Shown here in pieces: positions 5,101 to 12,484 of a stretch of 12,785 bases of DNA (position 1 is the first letter of the stretch; every line of letters starts with the position of its first letter). This stretch comes from an uncultured Arenimonas sp. (GTDB lineage: Bacteria > Pseudomonadota > Gammaproteobacteria > Xanthomonadales > Xanthomonadaceae). Under the pieces are notes generated by a model. It was not told where the DNA came from, did no database searches, and was given only the letters and a program-made list of their open reading frames with translations. Where the stretch lies: positions 1-12,785 of the forward strand of contig CAMLKR010000056.1 of assembly GCA_946480565.1 (NCBI GenBank). The letters are read 5' to 3'. The translations under genes were made by a program, and so were the position numbers.

Positions 5101-6375
5101 TCAGCGTGCGGCGCCGGTTATCGCCAGCACGCGTTCAACCTGCGCCAGCGCCTCCCGCAGTGCCGGCGCCTGCGGATGGTCACCGAACTTCGCCAGCGCC
5201 GCCTGCAGGCGGCGCGCGGCATCGGACTCCCGGCCGAGCCGGTCGGCCAGCAGCGGTGCGGTGGCCAGCGTGATGTCCAAGCCGGCCGGGTCGCCGGGAA
5301 AACGACGCTCGAAATCGTCGGCCAGCGCAGCGGCCTCGCTCTCCTGGCCGGCACGAGCCGCCTGGGCCACCAGGCGCGCGACATCGTCCGACCGGCCCGG
5401 CAGGAAGTCGGTTTGCAGCCGCCGGGTTTCAAGCGTCACCGCCAGCGCGCGGCGGTCCTTGCCGGTGGCGAGCAGGCGCGCGACGTAGTCGTCGTCGTGG
5501 CGCAGCAGCGCCTCGACGTCGCCAGCCGCGGCCAGGTACTGGCGATGCCGGTCGTGCACGGCGTCCGAGGCGCCGCGACCCCGGAACAACTGGCCAAGGC
5601 GCGCGGCGGCGGCGGCCGGACCGATATCGCGCGCCAGGCGCTCGGCATCGGCCATCGCTTCGTCTTCCTCCGGGGTGTCCAGCCGCGGTCGGGCCACGGC
5701 CGGGGCCACATCCAGGCCCAGCACGCCGTGGTATCGGTAAAGCAGATCACCCAGCAGGTGATAGCCGACCAGCAGCACGTAGACGGTGATGAAACTCGCC
5801 GGCAGCATGGACATCGTTCCCGGCAGGACCGCGGCGAACCCGGCCTGCAGCAGCCAGGCGCCGCCGTGCAGCAGGGCCAGCACGGCCACGACGCCGAAGT
5901 AGGCGCCGCCCAGGCGACCGATCAGCCGGAACCACGCGAGGGGATTGAGCGCCGCCGGCAGGCTGCCGTCGATCGCCAGGAAGATCGTCGCCGCAGGCAG
6001 GAAAACCAGCACCGACAGCGCGGCGGGCACGAAAACCGCGAGACCGCCCCAGTGGAGCGCGGCCAATAGCGCCGCGGTCGCGCCCGCCTGCAGCAGCATC
6101 TGCCCGATCGCGTCGCCATCGGTGGCCATCAGGTCCTCGCCGGTGACGCTTCCCGTGCGCCCCTGCGCGGTGTTCGTCAGGGCTTCGACCGCGAGCTTGA
6201 GCGCCATCACCCAGAACACGATCTCGAAAAGCAGCCCCAGCAGGCTGGGCAGATGCGAGAGCAGGCGCAGGAAGCAGACGCCGGCGACCATCAGCAGCAA
6301 GGGCGACTGGAGCGGATACGCCAGCAGCCGGGGCAGCCGCGGCAACAGCGGTTCGATGCGATGGGACTTCGCCAT
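5101..6375 (-). CDS. Multi-pass membrane protein with C-terminal helical-repeat domain, function unknown
   Basis: 424 residues from ATG at 6375; a GTG nine bases farther up (6384) is an alternative start. The N-terminal half (about 20-225) has roughly six hydrophobic segments, for example SPLLLMVAGVCFLRLL, SLLGLLFEIVFWVMALKL, ALSVLVFLPAATIFLAI and FGVVAVLALLHGGAWLL. A DLLYRYHG end follows and leads into the cytosol or periplasm. From about residue 240 the protein is soluble, acidic and alpha-helical, with TPR-like periodicity: repeated Ala/Leu helices, a central GDVEALLRHDDDYVARLL, and LAKFGDHPQAPALREAL at the end. It resembles unassigned DUF4013-type membrane proteins in outline, but I cannot place it with confidence. 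It lies 29 bases downstream of fdhD on the same strand, so it may be read through from the molybdoenzyme operon, although its product shows no molybdenum-related motif. Confidence 0.75.
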   Translation of the reverse strand: MAKSHRIEPLLPRLPRLLAYPLQSPLLLMVAGVCFLRLLSHLPSLLGLLFEIVFWVMALKLAVEALTNTAQGRTGSVTGEDLMATDGDAIGQMLLQAGATAALLAALHWGGLAVFVPAALSVLVFLPAATIFLAIDGSLPAALNPLAWFRLIGRLGGAYFGVVAVLALLHGGAWLLQAGFAAVLPGTMSMLPASFITVYVLLVGYHLLGDLLYRYHGVLGLDVAPAVARPRLDTPEEDEAMADAERLARDIGPAAAAARLGQLFRGRGASDAVHDRHRQYLAAAGDVEALLRHDDDYVARLLATGKDRRALAVTLETRRLQTDFLPGRSDDVARLVAQAARAGQESEAAALADDFERRFPGDPAGLDITLATAPLLADRLGRESDAARRLQAALAKFGDHPQAPALREALAQVERVLAITGAAR

Positions 6376-6404
6376 GGTGATCACGTCCGGGCCGGGACCA
6401 CAGG

Positions 6405-7214
6405 CTAGGGAAGGCGACGGCCTCCGTCAAAACCCCGGTCCGGGTCGGTGTAGACGGTGTAACGCGAGCCGCGTGCGAAACCCACCAGGACCAGCCCGGC
6501 TTCGTCGGCAATGCGCACGGCGAGCGCGGTCGGCGCCGAGATCGCCGCGACCAGGCCGATGCCGACTTCGGCCGCTTTGTGCACGACCTCGTAACTCGCC
6601 CGCGACGTGACCAGCAGCGCCCGCGGGCTGGCGCCGGCGCGCCCGGCCGCGCCCACGGCCTTGTCGATGGCGTTGTGGCGCCCGACATCCTCGCGCACGT
6701 GCAGCTGACCCTCGGCATCGACCACGGCGGCAGCGTGCATGGCGCCGGTGCGGGCATTGAGCGGCTGCAGCGCATGCAGCTGGGCGAACAGCGGCGCCAG
6801 CGCCTCCGGCGCGATTCCGCAGGGCGGGACTCGGCGGACCGGGCGGATCGCGGCTTCCAGCCGGTCGGTGCCGCACAGGCCGCAGCCGGTGCGGCCGGTC
6901 AGACTGCGGCCGCGCTGTTCCAGCGCGTCGAACCGGGCCTGCGGAACGTGCATCTGCAGCGATATGCCGTGCGCGGTGACCAGGCGGTCGACGACCCGCA
7001 GTTCGTCCGGCGCCGCGACGATGGCCTCGGTGAGGCTGAAGCCCAGCGCGAAATCGTCCAGGTCGGCGGGCGTCGCCATCATCACCGCATGCGGATGGCC
7101 GTTGTAGACCAGGGCGATGGCGGATTCCTCAGCCAGGGTTTCCACCTGGTCGCGGCCAATACCCTCGTCGACGCGGCGGGCGCGGAGTTCGCGGCTGGCC
7201 GGCGGCGGTTTCAT
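6405..7214 (-). CDS. fdhD: FdhD, formate dehydrogenase sulfurtransferase/accessory protein
   Basis: 269 residues, the usual size for FdhD. The protein transfers sulfur from the IscS persulfide to the bis-MGD cofactor of formate-dehydrogenase-type enzymes in the cytoplasm. The key CxxC loop is present as TGCGLCGT, with C111 and C114. Other family landmarks are ALVYNGHPHAVMMATPADLD near the N-terminus, DFALGFSLTEAI, NARTGAMHAAAVVD, and the highly conserved REDVGRHNAIDK at 164-175, followed by TSRASYEVVHKAAEVGI. ATG at 7214 overlaps the stop of the upstream small gene by four bases (ATGA) and has GGAG eight bases upstream, which fixes the start and implies translational coupling. It is the last gene of an operon whose first gene encodes the likely client enzyme. 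Identification is secure. Confidence 0.95.
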   Translation of the reverse strand: MKPPPASRELRARRVDEGIGRDQVETLAEESAIALVYNGHPHAVMMATPADLDDFALGFSLTEAIVAAPDELRVVDRLVTAHGISLQMHVPQARFDALEQRGRSLTGRTGCGLCGTDRLEAAIRPVRRVPPCGIAPEALAPLFAQLHALQPLNARTGAMHAAAVVDAEGQLHVREDVGRHNAIDKAVGAAGRAGASPRALLVTSRASYEVVHKAAEVGIGLVAAISAPTALAVRIADEAGLVLVGFARGSRYTVYTDPDRGFDGGRRLP

Positions 7215-7447
7215 CCGTGGCGCTCCAGCCACTCGCGGCCGCGCGGCGTCAAGGCCAGGTGCTCGCGGGCACCGTCCGCCGTCGTGCGCACCAGGCCCAG
7301 GCCTCCCAGTGCCGGATCCTCGCCCAGCACGGCCAGCAGCCGCTGCAGCTCGCTGCGCGCCAGGCCCAGCTGTTTCGACGCGCGTGCCGTCGAGGCGCCC
7401 TCCCGCCCGGCGACGAAACGCAGCAGTTCGGCCAGGCGCTGCTCCAT
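7211..7447 (-). CDS. Small winged-helix-like protein between the fdhF-like gene and fdhD
   Basis: 78 residues starting MEQRLAELLRFVAGREG. A helix-turn-helix-like stretch ASTARASKQLGLARSELQR is followed by a second helix. A wing-like segment GLGLVRTTADGAREHLALTP precedes a last helix, RGREWLERHG. This order is that of a compact winged-helix DNA-binding domain such as those in the ArsR/MarR superfamily, but no known family is recognised. The ATG at 7447 overlaps the fdhF-like stop by one base (TGATG), and its own stop overlaps the fdhD start by four bases, so it is embedded and translationally coupled on both sides. It may be a local regulator or a small partner or chaperone of the molybdoenzyme. 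Its reality rests on the tight overlaps and folded-looking sequence. Confidence 0.72.
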   Translation of the reverse strand: MEQRLAELLRFVAGREGASTARASKQLGLARSELQRLLAVLGEDPALGGLGLVRTTADGAREHLALTPRGREWLERHG

Positions 7448-9705
7448 CAGCCCGGTTCCAGCGCGACCGGGATGTCCGCGCGGGGACGCAGCCGGACCGG
7501 GATCGCCTTCGAGGCCGGGGTGCGCGCGCCGATCGCGTGGTGGTCGAGCGGCACCAGCGAATTGGTTTCGGGGTAATACGCCGCGAGGCATCCGGCAGGG
7601 ATGTCGTATTCCACGAGCTGGAAGCGCTTGGCCTCCCGCTCGCCGTCATGCCACACCGACACCAGGTCCACCCACTGCCCGGCGCGGAGCCCCAGGCGCG
7701 CAAGGTCGGCGGCGCCGATGAAACACACGCGCCGCTCGCCGGAGACGCCGCGATAGCGGTCCTCGAGCCCGTAGATCGTGGTGTTGTACTGGTCGTGGCT
7801 GCGGAGGGTCATCAGCGTCATCAGCGAGGGATCCGCCGCCAGCGGCGCCGGCAGCGCGTGCGCGAAGAACCGCGCCCGGCCCGTCGCCGTCAGCCAGCGC
7901 CGCTGGGCGGCGGGGTTTTCCAGATGGAATCCGCCGGGCTGGCGGATCCGCGCATTGAAGTCCTCGAATCCCTCGACCACGCGGGCGATGCGCTCGCGGA
8001 TGCGGTCGTAGTCCCCGACCAGGCTCGACCACGGAATGTGCGACGCCGGCAGCGTCGCCTCGGCCAGCCGAGCGACGATCGCCGGTTCGCTCAGCAGGTG
8101 CCCCGACGCCGGCGGATTCATGCCGGTGGACACATGCACCATGCTCATCGAATCCTCCACCGTCACGCCCTGCGGCCCGCCGGCCTGCAGGTCGATCTCG
8201 GTGCGGCCCAGGCAGGGCAGGATCAACGCCTGCCGACCGTGCACCAGATGCGAGCGGTTGAGCTTGGTGGACACGTGCGCGGTCAACGCGCAGGCGCGCA
8301 GCGCCCGTGCAGTGAACTCAGTGTCCGGCGTGGCGGCGGCGAAGTTTCCGCCCATCGCGAACAGCACCCGGCACTCGCCGCGCGCCATCGCGCCGATCGC
8401 GCCGACCACGTCGTGGCCGTGCTTGCGCGGCGGCTCGAAGCCGAACTCGGCACCCAGCCGGTCCAGGAAGGCCGGCGCGGGCTTTTCGTGGATGCCCATG
8501 GTGCGGTCGCCCTGCACGTTCGAATGCCCGCGCACCGGGCAGGCGCCGGCGCCGGGCTTGCCGATGTTGCCGCCGACCAGCAGCAGGTTCACCAGCATCT
8601 GGATCGTCGCCACCGCGTCGCGATGCTGGGTGATGCCCATGGCCCAGCAGCAGATCGTCGCCTTCGACGCCGCGTAGACGTCGGCGGCCTCTTCGATCTG
8701 CGCGCGCGACAGGCCGGAGGCGGATTCGATCCTCCCCCAGTCCTCGGCCAGCACGTCGTCGCGCAGGGCCTCGAAGCCCTCGGTGTGCGAATCGATGAAC
8801 TCCGCATCCACCGCCCCGCGCTCCAGCAGGCGCTTGATCATGCCCTTCACCGCCGCCAGGTCGCCGCCAATGCGCAGCGGGTAGTAGTGGCTGGCGATGG
8901 CGGTGGAGCCGCCCAGCAGCTCGGACGGATGTTTCGGGTCGGCGAAACGCTCCAGCCCGCGCTCGCGCAGTGGGTTGAAGACGACGATGCGGCAGCCGCG
9001 CCTGGCCGCGCTGCGCAGCTCGCCCAGCATGCGCGGATGGTTGGTGCCCGGGTTCTGCCCGAACACGAAGATGGCCTCGGCCCGCTCGAAATCGGCCAGG
9101 GTGACCGTACCCTTGCCGACGCCGATCTGTTCGCCCATCGCCAGGCCCGAGGGTTCGTGGCAGAGGTTGGAGCAGTCCGGCAGGTTGTTGGTGCCGAAGG
9201 CGCGCGCGAACAGCTGGTAGAGGAAGGCGGCTTCGTTGCTGGTGCGGCCCGAGGTATAGAACAGGGCCTGGTCCGGATGCTCGAGCGCCCGCAGGTGTCC
9301 GGCGACGATGGCGAAGGCCTCGTCCCAGGACACCGGGCGGTAGCGGTCGTCGCGGCCGTCGTAGAACATCGGTTCGGTCAGCCGCCCCTGCGCTTCCAGG
9401 AAGTGGTCGTCCTGGCGCGCCAGCCATTCGACCGGATGGGCCGCGAAAAAATCGCGGGTCACGCGCCGGCGCGTGGCCTCGGCGGCCACCGCCTTGACCC
9501 CGTTCTCGCAGAATTCGAAGGACGAATGCGGATTCCTGTCGGGCCAGGCGCAGCCGGGGCAGTCGAAGCCGTCGGGCTGGTTGGCGCGCAGCATGGTGCG
9601 CGCGCCGCGGCCGACGATGCCCTGTTCGCGGATGTGGCGGAAGGAGCTGGCCAGCGCGTCCCAGCCACCGGCGGCGCCTTCGTAGTCGGTGATCTTGAGG
9701 GGCAT
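7447..9705 (-). CDS. FdhF/YdeP-family molybdopterin oxidoreductase
   Basis: 752 residues, normal for the FdhF/YdeP family of bis-MGD enzymes. N-terminal cysteines are C49 and C52 (DCPGCAWPD) and C66 (EFCENG), rather than the four-cysteine iron-sulfur motif of classical FdhF. The molybdenum-ligand region reads DCSNLCHEPSGLAM; C182 aligns by context with the selenocysteine of E. coli FdhF, so this is a cysteine enzyme. Further landmarks are YTSGRTSNEAAFLYQLFARA, FGQNPGTNHPRML, VRGHSNVQGDRTMGI, and a C-terminal molydopterin dinucleotide-binding domain with LRSHDQYNTTIYG and YYPETNSLVPLDHHA. The true substrate of this family is not settled; E. coli YdeP is linked to acid resistance. It heads an operon with the winged-helix-like gene and fdhD. 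No NAD-binding or cytochrome subunit is adjacent. ATG at 9705 lacks a clear Shine-Dalgarno sequence. Confidence 0.92.
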   Translation of the reverse strand: MPLKITDYEGAAGGWDALASSFRHIREQGIVGRGARTMLRANQPDGFDCPGCAWPDRNPHSSFEFCENGVKAVAAEATRRRVTRDFFAAHPVEWLARQDDHFLEAQGRLTEPMFYDGRDDRYRPVSWDEAFAIVAGHLRALEHPDQALFYTSGRTSNEAAFLYQLFARAFGTNNLPDCSNLCHEPSGLAMGEQIGVGKGTVTLADFERAEAIFVFGQNPGTNHPRMLGELRSAARRGCRIVVFNPLRERGLERFADPKHPSELLGGSTAIASHYYPLRIGGDLAAVKGMIKRLLERGAVDAEFIDSHTEGFEALRDDVLAEDWGRIESASGLSRAQIEEAADVYAASKATICCWAMGITQHRDAVATIQMLVNLLLVGGNIGKPGAGACPVRGHSNVQGDRTMGIHEKPAPAFLDRLGAEFGFEPPRKHGHDVVGAIGAMARGECRVLFAMGGNFAAATPDTEFTARALRACALTAHVSTKLNRSHLVHGRQALILPCLGRTEIDLQAGGPQGVTVEDSMSMVHVSTGMNPPASGHLLSEPAIVARLAEATLPASHIPWSSLVGDYDRIRERIARVVEGFEDFNARIRQPGGFHLENPAAQRRWLTATGRARFFAHALPAPLAADPSLMTLMTLRSHDQYNTTIYGLEDRYRGVSGERRVCFIGAADLARLGLRAGQWVDLVSVWHDGEREAKRFQLVEYDIPAGCLAAYYPETNSLVPLDHHAIGARTPASKAIPVRLRPRADIPVALEPG

Positions 9706-9855
9706 GCGGCAAGGCTAGGACCCCGCCGCCGCCGCGGCAAGCCTTGGCTGGGCAGGGACGGCACCGCAGGTTCCTGAATCGTTCCAGCAGCCGGCTGGAC
9801 GCCGCGGGTGCCCTACTGCGTTCAAGACCACAGCCCCGCCGCTGTCCGCCTCCCC
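9706..9855. promoter_or_regulatory. Divergent control region between the fdhF-like gene and the GlxA-type regulator
   Basis: This 150-base gap separates two outward-reading genes. A perfect 6-bp dyad TCCAGC-agccg-GCTGGA lies at 9783-9799 and is a candidate operator. A shorter ACAGC/GCTGT pair lies near the regulator start. Neither gene start has a good Shine-Dalgarno sequence, so leaderless or weakly initiated transcripts are possible. No -35/-10 pair stands out. Confidence 0.35.
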
Positions 9856-10893
9856 ATGTCCGCCGCACTTCCCACCGTCGCCATCCTCGCCCTGCCCGAA
9901 TCGGGCGCCTCCGTCGTCTACGGCATGTACGACCTGTTCAAGTCCGCCGGCCGCGACTGGGACCTGATGGTCACCGGCACCGCCGGTCCGGCGCTGATAA
10001 ACCCGATCGTCGTGGCGCGCCGCACCGGCACCTTCGACATCGCCAACAACGTGCGCCTGACGCCGCACGACAGCTTCGAGAACGTGGCGGCGCCCGACAT
10101 CGTCTGCGTGCCCGAAGTGTTCCTGGCCCCCGGCGACGCCATCGAGGGCCGATTCACGCCCGAGATCGCCTGGCTCAGGCGCTGCCACGCCCAGGGCGCC
10201 ATCCTCGCGTCGGCCTGTTCGGGCGCCCTGCTGCGGGCCGAAGCCGGGCTGCTGGACGGCGAGGAGGCGACCACGCACTGGGCGTTCTGCGAAACGCTGC
10301 AGGCCCGGCATCCGAGCATCAGGATGCGGCCGCGCAGCGCCCTGGTGGCTTCCGGCGAAGGCCAACGCCTGGTGATGGCCGGCGGAGGCGCCAGCTGGTT
10401 CGACCTGGCGCTGTACCTGATCGCGCGCATCGCCGGGGTCGAGGTGGCGATGCAGACCGCCCGGGTGAACCTGATCGACTGGCACGCCGCCGGACAGCAG
10501 CCCTACGCCCACCTGGCCCGCGCCCGCCAGAGCGAGGACGCCCTGATCGCCGACTGCCAGGTCTGGATCGCCGGGAACTACCACGGCGGTTCCCCCGTGA
10601 CCGAAATGATCCGCCGCAGCGGCCTGGCCGAACGCACCTTCAACCGCCGCTTCCAGAAGGCCACCGGACTGTCGCCGCTGGAGTACGTGCATACGCTGCG
10701 GCTGGAAGAAGCCAAGCAGATGCTCGAGGCCGGCCCCGAGCCGGTCGAGGCGGTCGCTGAAGCGGTGGGCTACCAGGATCCGGGCTTTTTCTCGCGCCTG
10801 TTCAAGCGCAAGGTCGGCCTGAGCCCGCTGCAGTACCGACGCCGCTTCGGAGAAATGCGCCGCAGCCTGCAGTCCGGGCGGCCCGGCGCCTGA
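9856..10893 (+). CDS. GlxA-family transcriptional regulator (DJ-1/PfpI-like domain plus AraC HTH)
   Basis: 345 residues. Residues 5-190 form a DJ-1/PfpI-like class I glutamine amidotransferase fold: TVAILALPESGASVVYGMYD at the start, and ILASACSGALLRAEAGLL with C121 at the nucleophile elbow. In this family the domain is thought to sense ligands rather than catalyse. Residues 235-340 carry the two AraC-type helix-turn-helix motifs, ending with the family signature AEAVGYQDPGFFSRLFKR followed by GLSPLQYRRRF. ATG at 9856 is preferred over a GTG at 9808 because the conserved domain begins at once. Neither has a strong ribosome-binding site. It is divergent from the FdhF/YdeP operon and could regulate it, itself, or the nearby benzoate transporter; the ligand is unknown. 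The stop lies one base from the stop of the convergent transporter gene. Confidence 0.92.
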   Translation: MSAALPTVAILALPESGASVVYGMYDLFKSAGRDWDLMVTGTAGPALINPIVVARRTGTFDIANNVRLTPHDSFENVAAPDIVCVPEVFLAPGDAIEGRFTPEIAWLRRCHAQGAILASACSGALLRAEAGLLDGEEATTHWAFCETLQARHPSIRMRPRSALVASGEGQRLVMAGGGASWFDLALYLIARIAGVEVAMQTARVNLIDWHAAGQQPYAHLARARQSEDALIADCQVWIAGNYHGGSPVTEMIRRSGLAERTFNRRFQKATGLSPLEYVHTLRLEEAKQMLEAGPEPVEAVAEAVGYQDPGFFSRLFKRKVGLSPLQYRRRFGEMRRSLQSGRPGA

Positions 10894-10894
10894 C

Positions 10895-12064
10895 TCAGCC
10901 CCGCGACCGCGGCCGCAGCACGAACAGCGCCAGCCCGCCCGCCACCAGCCCCCAGAAAGCCGGCCCGATGCCGAACAGCGTCAAGCCGGAGGCGGTGACC
11001 AGGAAGGTGATGATCGCCGGCTCGCGCTGGCCTTCGTCCGCCAGCGCCGCCGCCAGGCCGTTGCCGATGGTGCCCAGCAGGGCCAGCCCGGCGATCACCA
11101 GCACCAGTTCGTTCGGAAAGGCTGCGAACAGCGAGGCCACGGTCGCGCCGAACAGGCCCACGACGCAATAGAACAGACCTGCGGCGACGCCGGCGACGTA
11201 GCGCCGCGCCGGATCCTCGTGCGCCTCGCGCCCGGTGCAGATCGCCGCGGTGATCGCCGCCAGGTTCAGCGCAAAGGCCCCGAACGGCGCCAGCACGATG
11301 TTGACGGCGCCGATCCAGCCGATGACCGGCGAAATCGGCGGCCAGTAGCCCGAGGCGCGCAGCACCGTCGCGCCCGGTACGTTCTGCGAGACCATGGTCA
11401 CCACGAACAGCGGAACGGCGATGCCGACCAGGGCGCTCCAGGAGAAGGACGGCGTCGTCCACACCGGAACCGCAGGCGCCAGCGCGACGCCGTCGAGCCG
11501 CAGCAGGCCCATCCCCCCGGCGATGGCGATGCCCAGGGCCAGGGTCGCCACCACGGCGTAACGCGGCGACAGCCGCCGCATCAGCAGATAGGCCGCGAAC
11601 ATGGCCAGGGCCAGCCCGAGCTGGCGCTGCATGGCGGAGAACGCCTCCATGCCGAAACGCAGCAGTACGCCGGCGAGCATGCCCGAGCCTATGGCGGCGG
11701 GGATGCGGCCGATCAGCCGCTCGAACAATCCGGAAAACCCGGCGATGGTGATCAGCACTGCCGACACCACGAAAGCGCCGATCGCCTGTTCGTAAGGCAA
11801 GCCCGCCGCGCCCGAGATCAGCATCGCCGCGCCCGGCGTCGACCAGGCGGTGACCACCGGCATGCGGTGCCGCAGCGACAGGCCGATGCAGGTCAGGCCC
11901 ATGCCCAGGCCCAGGGCCCACATCCACGAGGCGATCTGGTCCGGCGTGGCGCCGACCGCCCGCGCGCCCTGGAACACGACCACGGCCGAGCTGCTGAAAC
12001 CGACCAGCACGGTGACAAAACCGGCCACCAGGGCCGGCAGCGAGAAGTCGCGGATAAAACGCAT
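10895..12064 (-). CDS. BenE-type benzoate/proton symporter family protein
   Basis: 389 residues, as expected for BenE transporters of the inner membrane. It has about 11-12 hydrophobic segments, starting with FSLPALVAGFVTVLVGFSSS. The family hallmark RMPVVTAWSTPGAAMLIS lies in the N-terminal third. Other conserved stretches are YEQAIGAFVVSAVLITIAG, GMLAGVLLRFG and VPLFVVTMVSQNVPG, with NLAAITAAICTGREAHEDP in the C-terminal half. BenE proteins import benzoate with protons, and some members transport other aromatic acids or unknown substrates. No benzoate-degradation (ben/cat) gene is present nearby, so the substrate here is not certain. ATG at 12064 fits the family N-terminus; an in-frame start at 12103 would add 13 atypical residues. 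It follows the tfoX-like gene by 43 bases on the same strand. Confidence 0.9.
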   Translation of the reverse strand: MRFIRDFSLPALVAGFVTVLVGFSSSAVVVFQGARAVGATPDQIASWMWALGLGMGLTCIGLSLRHRMPVVTAWSTPGAAMLISGAAGLPYEQAIGAFVVSAVLITIAGFSGLFERLIGRIPAAIGSGMLAGVLLRFGMEAFSAMQRQLGLALAMFAAYLLMRRLSPRYAVVATLALGIAIAGGMGLLRLDGVALAPAVPVWTTPSFSWSALVGIAVPLFVVTMVSQNVPGATVLRASGYWPPISPVIGWIGAVNIVLAPFGAFALNLAAITAAICTGREAHEDPARRYVAGVAAGLFYCVVGLFGATVASLFAAFPNELVLVIAGLALLGTIGNGLAAALADEGQREPAIITFLVTASGLTLFGIGPAFWGLVAGGLALFVLRPRSRG

Positions 12065-12107
12065 GGCCCAGCTTAGCCGCAGGCCGGGGTGGCGCAGAAG
12101 CACGATT

Positions 12108-12482
12108 TCAGCGACGCCGTTTTCCGGAAACAGGACCGGTCGCAGACCTCTTCGGCGGTTTGCGCGCCGCGGCGGCCAGGGCCAGGCGCGCCCAGGGCTC
12201 GAGTTCTTCCGGGCTGTCGAGCGCGGCGTCCGGCACGCTCCAGTAGCTCATCTCGATCGGGCGCGCCTGCCCGGCATAAACGAAAGGCGCACAGCCGGCA
12301 GCGGCGAAACGGTCGCGGGTCAACGCGTCCACCTTCAAATAAAGTTGATCCTCGGCGACCAGCGCGAAAAAGACGCCGTCGCAGTAGACCCCGTGGCCAC
12401 CGAACATCGCCCGCAGGGTGATGCGGCCGAGCGGCTCGAGCAATTCGCGAAGATGGGCCAGCAGGGCGTCGTCGCGCGGCAT
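12108..12482 (-). CDS. TfoX/Sxy N-terminal-domain protein
   Basis: 124 residues. The TfoX N-terminal domain is clear: an N-terminal helix LLAHLRELLEPLG, then ITLRAMFGGHGVYCDGVFFA, LVAEDQLYLKVDALTRDRF and PFVYAGQARPIEMSYWSVPD. The C-terminal helix-hairpin-helix domain of full-length TfoX/Sxy competence regulators is absent; instead there is a basic tail with KPPKRS and GKRRR. Such single-domain proteins are widespread and their job is not established, so a role in competence should not be assumed. The start codon is two bases after the stop of the upstream acyl-CoA-dehydrogenase gene (TGACCATG), which suggests an operon with translational coupling. Confidence 0.88.
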   Translation of the reverse strand: MPRDDALLAHLRELLEPLGRITLRAMFGGHGVYCDGVFFALVAEDQLYLKVDALTRDRFAAAGCAPFVYAGQARPIEMSYWSVPDAALDSPEELEPWARLALAAAARKPPKRSATGPVSGKRRR

Positions 12483-12484
12483 GG

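Noticed and set aside
9121..9170. Selenocysteine codon in the FdhF-like gene
   Set aside because: The codon at the molybdenum-ligand position is for cysteine (C182), and there is no in-frame TGA before the true stop.
7117..9777. A very long + strand open frame opposite the molybdoenzyme operon
   Set aside because: It mirrors the FdhF/YdeP and small-gene coding sequence and has no domain signature or ribosome-binding site; it is treated as an antisense artefact.
12108..12482. Competence regulator assignment (tfoX/sxy)
   Set aside because: Only the N-terminal domain is present; the C-terminal domain of the competence regulators is missing, so no competence role or gene symbol is given.
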